The notes under the pieces are model-generated. The model did no database searches and had not been told where the DNA came from. It worked only from the letters and a program-made list of their open reading frames with translations. 47,412 nucleotides of DNA. It comes from WGMK01 sp046047315 (GTDB taxonomy: Bacteria; Hydrogenedentota; Hydrogenedentia; Hydrogenedentales; JAEUWI01). Below are positions 15,667-25,364 of this stretch, in pieces (within the stretch, counting starts at the first letter, position 1; every line of letters begins with the position of its first letter). The position numbers and the translations under genes are program-made. Location: positions 1 to 47,412 of the forward strand of contig JBJOID010000111.1 of assembly GCA_046047315.1 (NCBI GenBank), in the 5' to 3' direction.

Positions 15667-16872
15667 ATGCACCCCGGACTCCGTGGAAAGGAAATCGTCC
15701 TCGGCGTCACGGGGTCTATTGCTGCCTACAAGGCCTGTGAAATTGCCTCGCGTCTGCGCGAGGCGGGCGCGCATGTTCAGGCCGTGCTCACGCGCGGCGG
15801 CCATCAGTTTCTGGGGTCGGCCAGCCTGGAGGGCATCACAGGGCGTCCTGTCATCACGGAGATGTTCGACCCATCCCAGAACCCGGATATCGAGCATATC
15901 GCCGTGGCTCGTCGAGCCGACCTGTTCCTCATCGCGCCGGCGAGCGCCAACGTTCTCGCCAAGGCGGCGCATGGCATCGCGGACGATTGGCTGTCCACCA
16001 CCCTGCTCGCAACGCGTGCGCCTATACTTTTTGCCCCGGCTATGAATACGCAGATGTATTCGCATGCCGCCACCCAGCAGAATATCGCCACGCTGACGTC
16101 GCGCGGCTGTCAGTTCGTCGGGCCGGGAGAGGGGAATCTGGCCTGCGGAGAGGTGGGCCCCGGACGCTTGATCGACACCCCAGCCATCCTTGAAGCGGCG
16201 CTCTATGCCCTTGGCAGTAAACGCGACCTCGAGGGTAAGCGCGTGCTCATCACCAGCGGGGGCAACCAGGAGCCCATCGATCCGGTTCGATTTATAGGCA
16301 ACCGCTCCAGCGGCAAGATGGGGCGCGCCCTGGCTCTGGAAGCGCTCCGTCGTGGCGCGCGCGTTACGGTGGTGAGCGGTCCGCACATCTCGCCACTGCC
16401 GCAAGCCTGCGAAGTGATTCACGCCCCGACCGCCTCGGACATGCTGCATGCCGTCGAATCCCGCTTCGAGCAGTGCGATGTCTTTGTCGCGGCGGCCGCC
16501 GTGGCGGACTACCGGGTGGACATGCCACTCGACCAGAAGCGCAAGCGCGAGTCGGGAGTCTATACCCTGACGCTGGTCCCCAATCCGGACATCGCGGCCT
16601 TGATGGGGGAGCGGAAGCGTCCGGGACAAATCAGCATAGGCTTTGCCGCCGAAACCCACGATGTGGCCCGATACGGGGAAAAGAAGCTGAAGGACAAGCG
16701 CTTCGACTTGCTCTGCGCAAACGAAGTGGGGGGGAGTGACTCAGGCTTCGGGACCGACGCCCATCGCGCCTGGCTCATTGCGCCCGGCAAGGCGCCTCAG
16801 GAAATGGGTCTCATCTCAAAAGAGTTGTTGGCCGAGGCCATCTTCGACGCCGCCCTGGAGGGGCGCTCCTGA
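15667..16872 (+). CDS. coaBC: Bifunctional phosphopantothenoylcysteine decarboxylase/synthetase
   Basis: A 401-residue CoaBC (Dfp) catalysing two steps of coenzyme A synthesis. The N-terminal flavoprotein decarboxylase half carries GVTGSIAAYKACEIASRL, the catalytic His in IEHIAVARRAD, the APASANVLAKAAHGIADD cofactor stretch and PAMNTQMY. The C-terminal synthetase half starts near residue 185 with LITSGGNQEPIDPVRFIGN, followed by SSGKMG, then VAAAAVADYR, a KRKRESG basic stretch and NDI-type NPDIAALMG. Length and order are standard. It is the last gene of the yicC cluster, 30 bases after rpoZ, and ends in a hairpin. Confidence 0.95.
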   Translation: MHPGLRGKEIVLGVTGSIAAYKACEIASRLREAGAHVQAVLTRGGHQFLGSASLEGITGRPVITEMFDPSQNPDIEHIAVARRADLFLIAPASANVLAKAAHGIADDWLSTTLLATRAPILFAPAMNTQMYSHAATQQNIATLTSRGCQFVGPGEGNLACGEVGPGRLIDTPAILEAALYALGSKRDLEGKRVLITSGGNQEPIDPVRFIGNRSSGKMGRALALEALRRGARVTVVSGPHISPLPQACEVIHAPTASDMLHAVESRFEQCDVFVAAAAVADYRVDMPLDQKRKRESGVYTLTLVPNPDIAALMGERKRPGQISIGFAAETHDVARYGEKKLKDKRFDLLCANEVGGSDSGFGTDAHRAWLIAPGKAPQEMGLISKELLAEAIFDAALEGRS

Positions 16873-16885
16873 ACGCGCCCCTTTC
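16859..16885 (+). terminator. Probable terminator after coaBC
   Basis: AGGGGCGC (16859-16866) pairs with GCGCCCCT (16875-16882) around an 8-base loop and is followed by TTC. The stop codon lies in the loop. The T run is short, so efficiency may be modest. The opposing icd gene ends 16 bases further on. Confidence 0.55.
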
Positions 16886-16900
16886 GTGAAGGCGCGGAAA

Positions 16901-18183
<1,283 letters not shown>

Positions 18184-18184
<1 letters not shown>

Positions 18185-19776
18185 CAGGCTGTCCCCGCCG
18201 GCAGGGATACCGGCTGGGCCTCGAGCACGTGCGGCAATGCACGAATCCGGGCCAGGGTTTCGGCCGACGGCGGCGTGTCGAGATTCAACACGGTCATGGC
18301 CTTGCCTCCCTTCTCGGCACGTCCGAGGGTGAGGTTGGCGATGTTTACGCCCGCCTCTCCCAGCGTGGAGCAAACGCTGCCGATAACAAGCGGCTTATCC
18401 TCATTGGTGCACACCAGCATGTCGCCCACCGGCTGAGCGTCCACACGCATGCCGTTGATGGCACAGATACGCGGCTGCTTGCCTTGGAAGAGCGTGCCTT
18501 TAATGGTGGTGCTACCCTTATCGGTGACCACCGTCATGTCGATTTCGAAGGCGTAGTCGCTGCTCTCCGCGCTGCGCTTCTCGGCAAAGCCAATGCCGTG
18601 GCTCTTGAGCAGCACCGGCGCATTGACCATGTTCGCGTTTTCCACCGTGTTCGCAAGGAATCCTGCAATCACCGCGCTGGTCACCGGGTAGGTGTCGGTG
18701 ACCCCCAAGTCGCCCGCGTACTCCAGTTCGATGGATGTAGGCCGGCCTTCGGCGAACTGGCTGTGGAAACGGCCCATGCCATCCGCAAGGGTGAGCAGCG
18801 GCTGAAGCTGCCGCCGGGTTTCGGCATCGAGGCTCGGCACGTTTACGGCACCCACGATCGCCCCAGTCTTAAGATAATCCGACATCTGCTTGGCGATGTC
18901 CACGGCGACCGTGAGCTGCGCTTCGTCGGTGCTCGCAGCGAGATGCGGGGTCATTACGATATTGGACAATCCAATGAAAGGATTGTTCTCGAAAGGCTCG
19001 CTCGTGTAAACGTCGAGCGCGGCCCCGGCGATGGTCTTGTTCTTGAGCGCCTCGGCCAGATCACCTTCATTAATGATGCCGCCCCGCGCGCAGTTCACAA
19101 TGCGGCAGGTGGGCTTCATCTTCTTGAATTGCTCCGACGCAATCATGTTGTTTGTTTTGTCCGACTTGGGAGCGTGAACCGTGATGAAGTCGGCCCGTTG
19201 AATCAGCTCCTCCACCGACACCAGTTCCACGCCAAGGGCGTCGGCCTTCAGGGGGCTGAGGATAGGGTCAAAGGCCAAGACCTTCATCTCGAAGGCTTGG
19301 GCACGCTTGGCCACTTCGCCTCCGATGCGCCCGACACCGATGATGCCCAGCGTCTTCCCGTATAACTCGGTGCCGCTATATGCCTTGCGGTCCCAACGGC
19401 CCGCTTCCATGGAAGCGTGCGCCTGAGGCACCTGGCGGCAAAGCGCAAAGAGAAGCGCAAAAGTGTGCTCGCAGGTGGAGATGGTGTTACCGCCGGGGGT
19501 ATTCATCACGACGATGCCACGGTTGGTGGCGGCATCCTTGTCGATGTTGTCGGTTCCCGCTCCGGCGCGCCCTATCACCTTAAGGTTATCGGCCTTCGCA
19601 ATGGCCTCCGCCGTTACCTTCGTGGCGCTGCGCACCACCAACCCGTCATAGGACCCAATGATGGCCGCCAACTCGTCGGGTTTCTGGGCTGGCTTTACAT
19701 CGACCTCAATGCCCTCGGCCTGGAAGATTTCCACACCCTCGGGGCTCAGGTTGTCCAATACAAGTACCTTCGGCAT
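18184..19776 (-). CDS. serA: D-3-phosphoglycerate dehydrogenase (long form with ASB and ACT domains)
   Basis: First enzyme of serine synthesis, 530 residues. Domain order is catalytic/NAD-binding (MPKVLVLDNLSPEG, then RSATKVTAE, the Rossmann GIIGVGRIGGEVAKRA, NCARGGIINE, EPFENNPF and MTPHLAAST), then an allosteric substrate-binding domain (about 315-450), then a C-terminal ACT domain (NEDKPLVIGSVCSTLGEAG). This is the long form found in Bacillus and Mycobacterium. ATG 19776 gives the family N-terminus; an ATG four codons upstream (19788) is the alternative. It overlaps icd by one base. The leader from the likely promoter is about 160 bases. Confidence 0.95.
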
Positions 19777-20125
19777 AGTCTTTTCCATTCTCCATGGCGT
19801 CGGTAGCGGAGCGGCCTCCAGCGATTCGATCACGACGAAACGCCAGTCTTCCGGGCGACGGTCCAGTACGCAAGCGAGGATTCGCCGCGTTAGCCCGCCG
19901 TGTGGCGGATAAGGGTGTCGCCGTCGCGACTGATTGACACCCCGGATTATATTCGCTGCCTCTCTCCGCAAGGCACGCAAAGCCTATCAGACGATTTGCC
20001 ACCTTGTCAAAGACTTCAGGCCGCAGATTTCCTCTGCCACCATCGAGTGGCTGGCGCCCGGCAATAGTGTCATTTATTGTCTAATTTTGGTACACTTGCT
20101 TTGGCAGTCGAAGGGTTGTGATTCA
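19777..20125. other. Divergent intergenic region between serA and the sigma-54 activator gene
   Basis: These 349 bases contain no credible gene. On the minus strand TATAAT (19946-19951) is a perfect -10 for serA, with no good -35 at normal spacing, giving a leader of about 160 bases with a small hairpin CCGCC-ACAC-GGCGG at 19900-19913. On the plus strand an extended -10 TGGTACACT lies at 20088-20096. I recognise no known riboswitch. Confidence 0.5.
20088..20096 (+). promoter_or_regulatory. Extended -10 promoter element of the sigma-54 activator gene
   Basis: TGGTACACT (TGn plus TACACT) lies 29 bases before ATG 20126. A weak -35 GTGTCA (20067-20072) is 18 bases upstream of the hexamer. Confidence 0.45.
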
Positions 20126-21499
20126 ATGCAAGTCAACACATCCGATCGAGCATCAATACTTGTTGCCTGTCAGGACAACGATTACGCTTTGGCCATAACT
20201 TCCTTTCTTCAGGCGCAGGGGCGTGAAATAGAGCGCTGCCACGATGGGGCGGGTGTTTTGCGCAGGGCAGGGCGCAATGATTTCGATATCGTTATTCTGG
20301 ACTTGGCCTTGGATGAAACCGGGGATGTGGACCTCGTTTCCTTTATCCTGGAGCGCCATCCACGTTGCAGGGTAGTGTTGCTGTTTGAACCAGCCCGCAT
20401 GGAGCGCGCCCTGGAGGGGCTGCGCCAAGGCGCCTTCTTCTATCTGCCCCAACACACGCAACCGTCCGATGTGGCCTTAATCGTGGACAAAGCACTTCGC
20501 GCGCGGCGGCAGGACACACTCGCCGGGGAGTTTGAGCGGAGTGCATTCGAAGAACTGGTCGGGCAGTCGCCGGCCATGTCCCGTGTGGTCGAGCTCATCC
20601 ACAAGGTCGCGCCAACCGACAGCACGGTGTTGCTGCTGGGGGAAAGCGGCACCGGCAAGGAGGTGGTGGCGAACACGATCCATCGCCTGAGCCGCCGCGC
20701 GGAGCGCCCCTTTGTGGCCATCAACTGCGCCGCCCTGCCCGAAGCCTTGCTTGAGAGTGAGATGTTTGGCCATGCCAAAGGGGCGTTCACCGGGGCGGAC
20801 CGCGACAAGACCGGGCTTTTCGAGGAGGCTTCTGGCGGCACCATCATGCTGGACGAAATTGGTGACATGTCTCCAGTCACCCAGGCGAAACTGCTCAGGG
20901 TGCTGCAAAGCGGGGAGATCAGGCCCGTAGGTTCCTCGGTTTCCCGGCATGTGGATGTGCGAGTTGTTGCCGCCACGAACGTGGACCTGATCAAGGCGGT
21001 GGGAGAGAATCGTTTCCGAGAGGATCTTTACTTCCGGCTGAACGTCATCCAGATTCGCATACCGCCGCTGCGGGAGCGGATGGAAGCTTTGCCGCAGTTG
21101 ATCGCGCACTTCCTCAAGCGCGCCAACGACCGGTACGGCAAGCGTATATCCGGGATTGACGACCATGCGAGCAGCCTCTTGCAGCACTACACCTACCCTG
21201 GGAACGTGCGCGAATTGGAGAGCATAATAGCGCACGCGGTGATCATGGCGGACACGCACGTGATTCGTGCGGCCGACCTGCCTGATAGCGTGCGGACTGG
21301 CACCGCGCCGCGCTTTGCCATTGCCTACGACGCCAAGGCGACGCTGCGCTCCCTTGTGGACGTTGAAGCGGATCATATAGCTGCGGTCCTCGAAAGGTTG
21401 GGGGGCAACCAAACCCATGCAGCCAAGGTGCTTGGCATCTCGCGGTCAACCCTGTGGCGAAAGATGAACGAGTACGGTTTGTCGCGGGAGACGCCATAG
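20126..21499 (+). CDS. NtrC-type sigma-54 transcriptional activator with degenerate receiver domain
   Basis: 457 residues: receiver-like domain (1-125), AAA+ activator domain (about 148-375) and a Fis-type DNA-binding domain (about 405-457). The AAA+ part is complete: Walker A GESGTGKE, the sigma-54-contacting GAFTGA loop, Walker B GGTIMLDEIGDMS and R-finger region FREDLYFRLNV. The C-terminal helix-turn-helix reads GGNQTHAAKVLGISRSTLWRK. The receiver retains an Asp (LDLAL, residue 59). It lacks the usual acidic pair (ILVACQDND), the switch Thr/Ser (VVLLFEPAR) and the conserved Lys (YLPQHTQP), so control may not be by normal phosphorylation. No kinase gene adjoins it. A consensus sigma-54 promoter lies 5 kb away before glnN. 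Confidence 0.92.
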   Translation: MQVNTSDRASILVACQDNDYALAITSFLQAQGREIERCHDGAGVLRRAGRNDFDIVILDLALDETGDVDLVSFILERHPRCRVVLLFEPARMERALEGLRQGAFFYLPQHTQPSDVALIVDKALRARRQDTLAGEFERSAFEELVGQSPAMSRVVELIHKVAPTDSTVLLLGESGTGKEVVANTIHRLSRRAERPFVAINCAALPEALLESEMFGHAKGAFTGADRDKTGLFEEASGGTIMLDEIGDMSPVTQAKLLRVLQSGEIRPVGSSVSRHVDVRVVAATNVDLIKAVGENRFREDLYFRLNVIQIRIPPLRERMEALPQLIAHFLKRANDRYGKRISGIDDHASSLLQHYTYPGNVRELESIIAHAVIMADTHVIRAADLPDSVRTGTAPRFAIAYDAKATLRSLVDVEADHIAAVLERLGGNQTHAAKVLGISRSTLWRKMNEYGLSRETP

Positions 21500-21533
21500 T
21501 CCGACGAGGTTCATTCCGTCGGACTGATTCTTT
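21498..21533 (+). terminator. Probable terminator after the sigma-54 activator gene
   Basis: AGTCCGACG (21498-21506) pairs perfectly with CGTCGGACT (21517-21525) around a 10-base loop, then GATTCTTT. The stop codon TAG (21497-21499) lies at the stem base. Confidence 0.6.
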
Positions 21534-21582
21534 ACACTTGGCCGCGCCCGCGCTGTTAGATGGGGATAGAGGGGAACGCAAG

Positions 21583-23160
21583 ATGCCCGCAGAATATTGT
21601 GTGCTTGCCATTGATTTGGGCACCTCCGGGTGCAAGTCGGCGGTGGTGACGGTGGAGGGGCGGGTGCTTTCGTGGGAGACGGAGGAGGTGAAGACCCTAC
21701 TTTTCCCCGGGGGAGGCGCGGAGCAGCGCCCTGAGGATTGGTGGGAAGCGCTGGTCAACACGGCCCTCCGGGCCATTGCAGCCAGCGGGGTGCCTGCACA
21801 TTCGATCCGCGCGGTGTGCTGCAGCTCGCAGGGCGAGGGCACGGTGGCGGTGAACCGGGAGGGAGAACCGCTCCACAACGCGATACTTTGGATGGACTCC
21901 CGAGGAGCGGCAAACCTAAAGCGCCATGCGCGTGGCCTCATCAATATCGAGGGCTATGCCCTCAGCCGCTTGCTGCGATGGGTGCGGTACACCGGTGGCG
22001 CGCCCTCCGTGACGGGTAAGGATCCCGCCGCGCACATGCTCTACATACGGGATGAATTTCCCGGGGTGTACGAGCAAACCTACAAATTTCTGAATGTGCT
22101 GGATTTTCTGAATCTGAAACTGACGGGGCGGTTTGCCGCGACCGTGGACAGCATTGCTACGTCTTGGGTGACCGACAACCGAAACCCGGATCAGATCCGA
22201 TACCATCGCGAATTGGTTGAAGGTAGCGGGATCGATGCCGGGAAGTTTCCCGAGATCATTCGCTGTACCGATGTGGTGGGGGAGTTGTTGCCCGATGTGG
22301 CAGAGATGCTTGGACTCAGCCCGGACGTGAAAGTGATCGGAGGGAGTATCGACAACACGGCCGCTGCCGTGGGCTCGGGGGCGGTACGGGACTTTGAATC
22401 CCACCTTTATCTCGGCACCTCTTCGTGGATCACCTGCCACGTGCCGTGGAAGAAGACGGACCCCTTCGCCGAGATGGCCAGCGTGCCCTGCGCAGTGCCG
22501 GGCCGTTATCTTTTCATGGCGATGCAAACCACCGCGGGGGGCAACCTGAGCTACCTGCGAGACAACATCCTGTACCACAAGGATGCCCTGCTTCAGGAAG
22601 CCCATGTCCCCGATGTTTTCAAGCTGATGGATCAAGTTGCGGCGGCGACGCCGCCCGGAAGCAACGGCGTCATTTACACGCCCTGGATTTACGGTGAGCG
22701 GTCGCCGGTGAAGGACAGCCATATACGCGCAAGTATCTTCAATCTTTCGTTGGAGAACACCCGAAGTGATATCGTGCGAGCCTTCCTCGAGGGGGTGGCC
22801 CTGAATACCCGGTGGCTGCTTGGGGCCTACGAGAAAAACGTCGGCCGTGAGGCCGCCCCGATTACGGCGGTGGGTGGGGGAGCCGTATCGTCAGTCTGGT
22901 GCCAGATTTTCGCGGACGTGCTCAACCGGCCGCTCCGCCAGATCTCTGAGCCTATCAAGGCCAATGCCCTCGGTTCGGCTTACATCGGCGCCGTAGGGTT
23001 GGGAGAACTCTCCTTCGACGTGGTGGCTGGACTGGCTACTTATAGAGCCGAGTTTGAACCCAACCCCGCCAACCGGGATTTGTATGACGAACGATTCGCG
23101 CTATTCGGTGAACTGTATAAGAAGAACCGGGGGATCTACCGCCGTCTCAACCGACGATAG
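21583..23160 (+). CDS. FGGY-family carbohydrate kinase (xylulokinase-like)
   Basis: 525 residues with the two-domain FGGY fold. The N-terminal phosphate-binding block is LAIDLGTSGCKSAVV, followed by PEDWWEALV and ILWMDSRG. The catalytic Asp is in IGGSIDNTAAAVGSG (about 250). The C-terminal adenosine block is ITAVGGGAVSSVWCQIFADV followed by RPLRQ. It phosphorylates a sugar or polyol with ATP; xylulose is one option, but substrate cannot be read from sequence. ATG 21583 is preceded by AGAGGGGAA; the open frame extends upstream into the previous gene without a better start. It converges with an aldose 1-epimerase gene 31 bases away. Confidence 0.88.
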   Translation: MPAEYCVLAIDLGTSGCKSAVVTVEGRVLSWETEEVKTLLFPGGGAEQRPEDWWEALVNTALRAIAASGVPAHSIRAVCCSSQGEGTVAVNREGEPLHNAILWMDSRGAANLKRHARGLINIEGYALSRLLRWVRYTGGAPSVTGKDPAAHMLYIRDEFPGVYEQTYKFLNVLDFLNLKLTGRFAATVDSIATSWVTDNRNPDQIRYHRELVEGSGIDAGKFPEIIRCTDVVGELLPDVAEMLGLSPDVKVIGGSIDNTAAAVGSGAVRDFESHLYLGTSSWITCHVPWKKTDPFAEMASVPCAVPGRYLFMAMQTTAGGNLSYLRDNILYHKDALLQEAHVPDVFKLMDQVAAATPPGSNGVIYTPWIYGERSPVKDSHIRASIFNLSLENTRSDIVRAFLEGVALNTRWLLGAYEKNVGREAAPITAVGGGAVSSVWCQIFADVLNRPLRQISEPIKANALGSAYIGAVGLGELSFDVVAGLATYRAEFEPNPANRDLYDERFALFGELYKKNRGIYRRLNRR

Positions 23161-23169
23161 ATCCCCCGG
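23127..23169. terminator. Perfect 12-bp inverted repeat between convergent genes
   Basis: CCGGGGGATCTA (23127-23138) and TAGATCCCCCGG (23158-23169) form a perfect stem with a 19-base loop. The kinase stop codon is inside the right arm. No T run follows on either strand, so it may act as a bidirectional 3'-end stabiliser rather than a classical terminator. Confidence 0.55.
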
Positions 23170-23191
23170 AGCGAACCAATAGCGATTTGCA

Positions 23192-24292
23192 TCAACGGGT
23201 GTAAAAGCGGTGGATGATGCGATGGGTGTAAACCTCGCCCGGCCTCAGCACGATGCTAGGCCAATGCGCCTTGTTGATGGAGTCGGGATAGTGTTGCGTC
23301 TCAAGACAGAATGCATTGTGCTTCTTGTACATGCCGCCTGACTTGCCGGCAAAGGTTCCATCCAGGAAGTTGCCGGAGTAAAACTGAAGGCCCGGCTGGT
23401 CGGTGATGATTTCCATGACGCGGCCGCTGCCGGGTTCGTACACCCGGGCAGCCAGGACCATACTTTCCTGATCATGGCGATTGAGCACGAAGTTGTGGTC
23501 GTAGCCTCCTTCGACTTTCTTGATGCGCGCGCCGATCTTTATCGGGCTGGTGAAATCCAGCGGCGTGCCCAGCACGGGCGCAAAATCGCCCGTTGGAATC
23601 AGCGTCTCATCACCCGGGGTGTATTTCTCCGCGTTGATGAAAAGCTCGTGGTCCAGGATATCCCCCTTGCCTTCGCCCGCCAGATTGAAATAGCTGTGGT
23701 GAGTTAGGTTGACCGGGGTCGGGGCGTCACTCACGGCAAGGTAATCCACGGCAAGGCTACCATCTTTACCTAACGTATAAGTCACGGTGTTCATCAGGTT
23801 GCCGGGATACCCCTCCTCGCCGTCAGGGCTGAGGTAGGTGAAGACCACCGATTCTCCCTCTGCCGTGTTCTTCGGGGTACCGTTCCAGACGACCTTATCG
23901 TAGCCAACAACTCCGCCGTGCAAGTGGTTGGGGTCGTTGTTGAGCGCGAGGGCGTATTCCTTCCCGTCGAGCGTGAATTTTCCCTTGGCGATTCGGTTCG
24001 CCACGCGGCCGCAAATTGCGCCGAAATAGGGGCTCTTCTCCCGGTACTCCTCAAGGGTATTGAATCCAAGCACAATGTCCCCGGGCTGCCCATTACGGTC
24101 GGGCACCTCGAGAGAGACCAGCGTTGCACCGTACTCGATGAGGACGGCCTTCGTGCCGTTGCCGTTGTCCAAGGTAAACGACCGCACCGGCGTGCCATCC
24201 GGCATGGCGCCAAATACCCCTTCGGTTATGCTGGCCGAAGCCATGCCGCTGCCCACCAACAGGGCCGTGCCAATCAACAAGTTACGCAACAT
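23192..24292 (-). CDS. galM: Exported aldose 1-epimerase (galactose mutarotase family)
   Basis: 366 residues interconverting alpha and beta anomers of free sugars. A signal peptide is clear (MLRNLLIGTALLVGSGMASAS), so it acts outside the cytoplasm. GalM motifs follow: GATLVSLEVPDR, GRVANRIAKGKF, the substrate-binding His in NHLHGG, the catalytic His in LTHHSYFNL and the catalytic Glu in LETQHYPD near the C-terminus. ATG 24292 follows CCGGAGGGAAATACG, an excellent ribosome-binding site, and excludes the upstream extension to 24442. It diverges from the sirtuin gene and converges on the FGGY kinase, suggesting a sugar-use neighbourhood. Confidence 0.93.
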   Translation of the reverse strand: MLRNLLIGTALLVGSGMASASITEGVFGAMPDGTPVRSFTLDNGNGTKAVLIEYGATLVSLEVPDRNGQPGDIVLGFNTLEEYREKSPYFGAICGRVANRIAKGKFTLDGKEYALALNNDPNHLHGGVVGYDKVVWNGTPKNTAEGESVVFTYLSPDGEEGYPGNLMNTVTYTLGKDGSLAVDYLAVSDAPTPVNLTHHSYFNLAGEGKGDILDHELFINAEKYTPGDETLIPTGDFAPVLGTPLDFTSPIKIGARIKKVEGGYDHNFVLNRHDQESMVLAARVYEPGSGRVMEIITDQPGLQFYSGNFLDGTFAGKSGGMYKKHNAFCLETQHYPDSINKAHWPSIVLRPGEVYTHRIIHRFYTR

Positions 24293-24399
24293 CGTATTTC
24301 CCTCCGGTATCCCCACATGCCACAATGCGGTTGTCGGAAATCTATCGTGTCGTGCGTGGCTTTGCAAGCCGGCGCCTGGGATGGGAGCGCGGATAGACG

Positions 24400-25140
24400 A
24401 TGGACAAGGTGATTCAGGAGGCGCGTCGTCTGCTTGCCTCATGCCAAAAGGTGGTTGCCCTCACCGGAGCGGGTATTTCGGTGGAGAGCGGTATCCCCGA
24501 CTTTCGGAGTCCTGATGGGCTTTGGGCGCGCTATCCGCCTGATGAATACGCCACCACAGACGCGTACCTATCCGATCCGGACAAGGTCTGGAAGCTTTGG
24601 CACGAGTTGGCGCGTGACTTGCGTGGCGCACAACCCAATCCAGCCCATCATACCCTGGCCCGACTGGAGGCGGTTGGCCCCCTTAAAGCGGTGATTACCC
24701 AGAACATCGATGGTCTTCACCAACGCGCCGGCAATCAGGAGGTCATCGAGTACCATGGCAATGCTTCGCAATTGGTGTGTCTTGAGTGTGGGAGGTATTG
24801 TCCCATCGAGCCGGAGCTTGTGTCGGCTGTCGCTCCCCACTGTGAATGTGTTCCGGGGGCGCTGATGAAGCCCGACGTTGTATTCTTTGGAGAGATGATT
24901 CCTGCCCGTGCCATGGCGGAGGCGCAGCGGTGGGCTACGCGCTGTGACGCCATGATCGTCGTCGGAACCTCGGCGAACGTGTATCCTTGTGCTGGACTTC
25001 CCTTCACCGCCAAGGAGCATGGCGCCGCTATCATCGAGGTCAATCTTGAGCCGACGGAGTATACGCGGCGGATTACGGACTGCTTCATTCAGGGAAAAGC
25101 CGGGGAGCGCTTGCCTGAAATCGCAAGGACTGAAGTGTAA
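24400..25140 (+). CDS. cobB: SIR2-family NAD-dependent protein deacylase
   Basis: 246 residues. The NAD-binding fold shows ALTGAGISVESGIPDFR, TQNIDGLHQRAG, the catalytic His in EYHGN, then VVGTSANVYP and IEVNLEP. The zinc module keeps four cysteines as CLEC and an unusually tight Cys-Glu-Cys (CECV), with one further Cys in the ribbon (GRYC). The Tyr-x2-Arg of SIRT5-type desuccinylases is absent: the aligned stretch is VWKLWHELARD. Deacetylation of acetyl-lysine, such as on acetyl-CoA synthetase, is therefore the likelier reaction. The 107-base gap to galM would hold divergent promoters. The next 224 bases belong to the glnN promoter region. Confidence 0.92.
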   Translation: MDKVIQEARRLLASCQKVVALTGAGISVESGIPDFRSPDGLWARYPPDEYATTDAYLSDPDKVWKLWHELARDLRGAQPNPAHHTLARLEAVGPLKAVITQNIDGLHQRAGNQEVIEYHGNASQLVCLECGRYCPIEPELVSAVAPHCECVPGALMKPDVVFFGEMIPARAMAEAQRWATRCDAMIVVGTSANVYPCAGLPFTAKEHGAAIIEVNLEPTEYTRRITDCFIQGKAGERLPEIARTEV

Positions 25141-25297
25141 AAATTAAGGTTAGCTCTAGTAACGTTCATCTTATTCCAACATTTCGGGAGCTTTTGCCTG
25201 GACGTTCCTACCGATGCGTAGCTTTCTATGGGTAGTTTCGACTTCCTGGACTTGATGAAAATGGGGGAAGTGCCTGATTGACGCGGCTTTGTGAATA

Positions 25298-25313
25298 TGG
25301 CACTGAAGTTGCT
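25298..25313 (+). promoter_or_regulatory. Consensus sigma-54 (-24/-12) promoter upstream of glnN
   Basis: TGGCAC (25298-25303), five bases, then TTGCT (25309-25313) matches the sigma-54 consensus with correct spacing; the invariant GG and GC are at 25299-25300 and 25311-25312. Transcription would start near 25324, about 40 bases before ATG 25365. I see no clear NtrC half-site palindrome in 25141-25297. Confidence 0.82.
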
Positions 25314-25364
25314 GTGATATAGGTCCCTTGGACGCAACCATTAACAGGAGTATGCGGGGTTACT

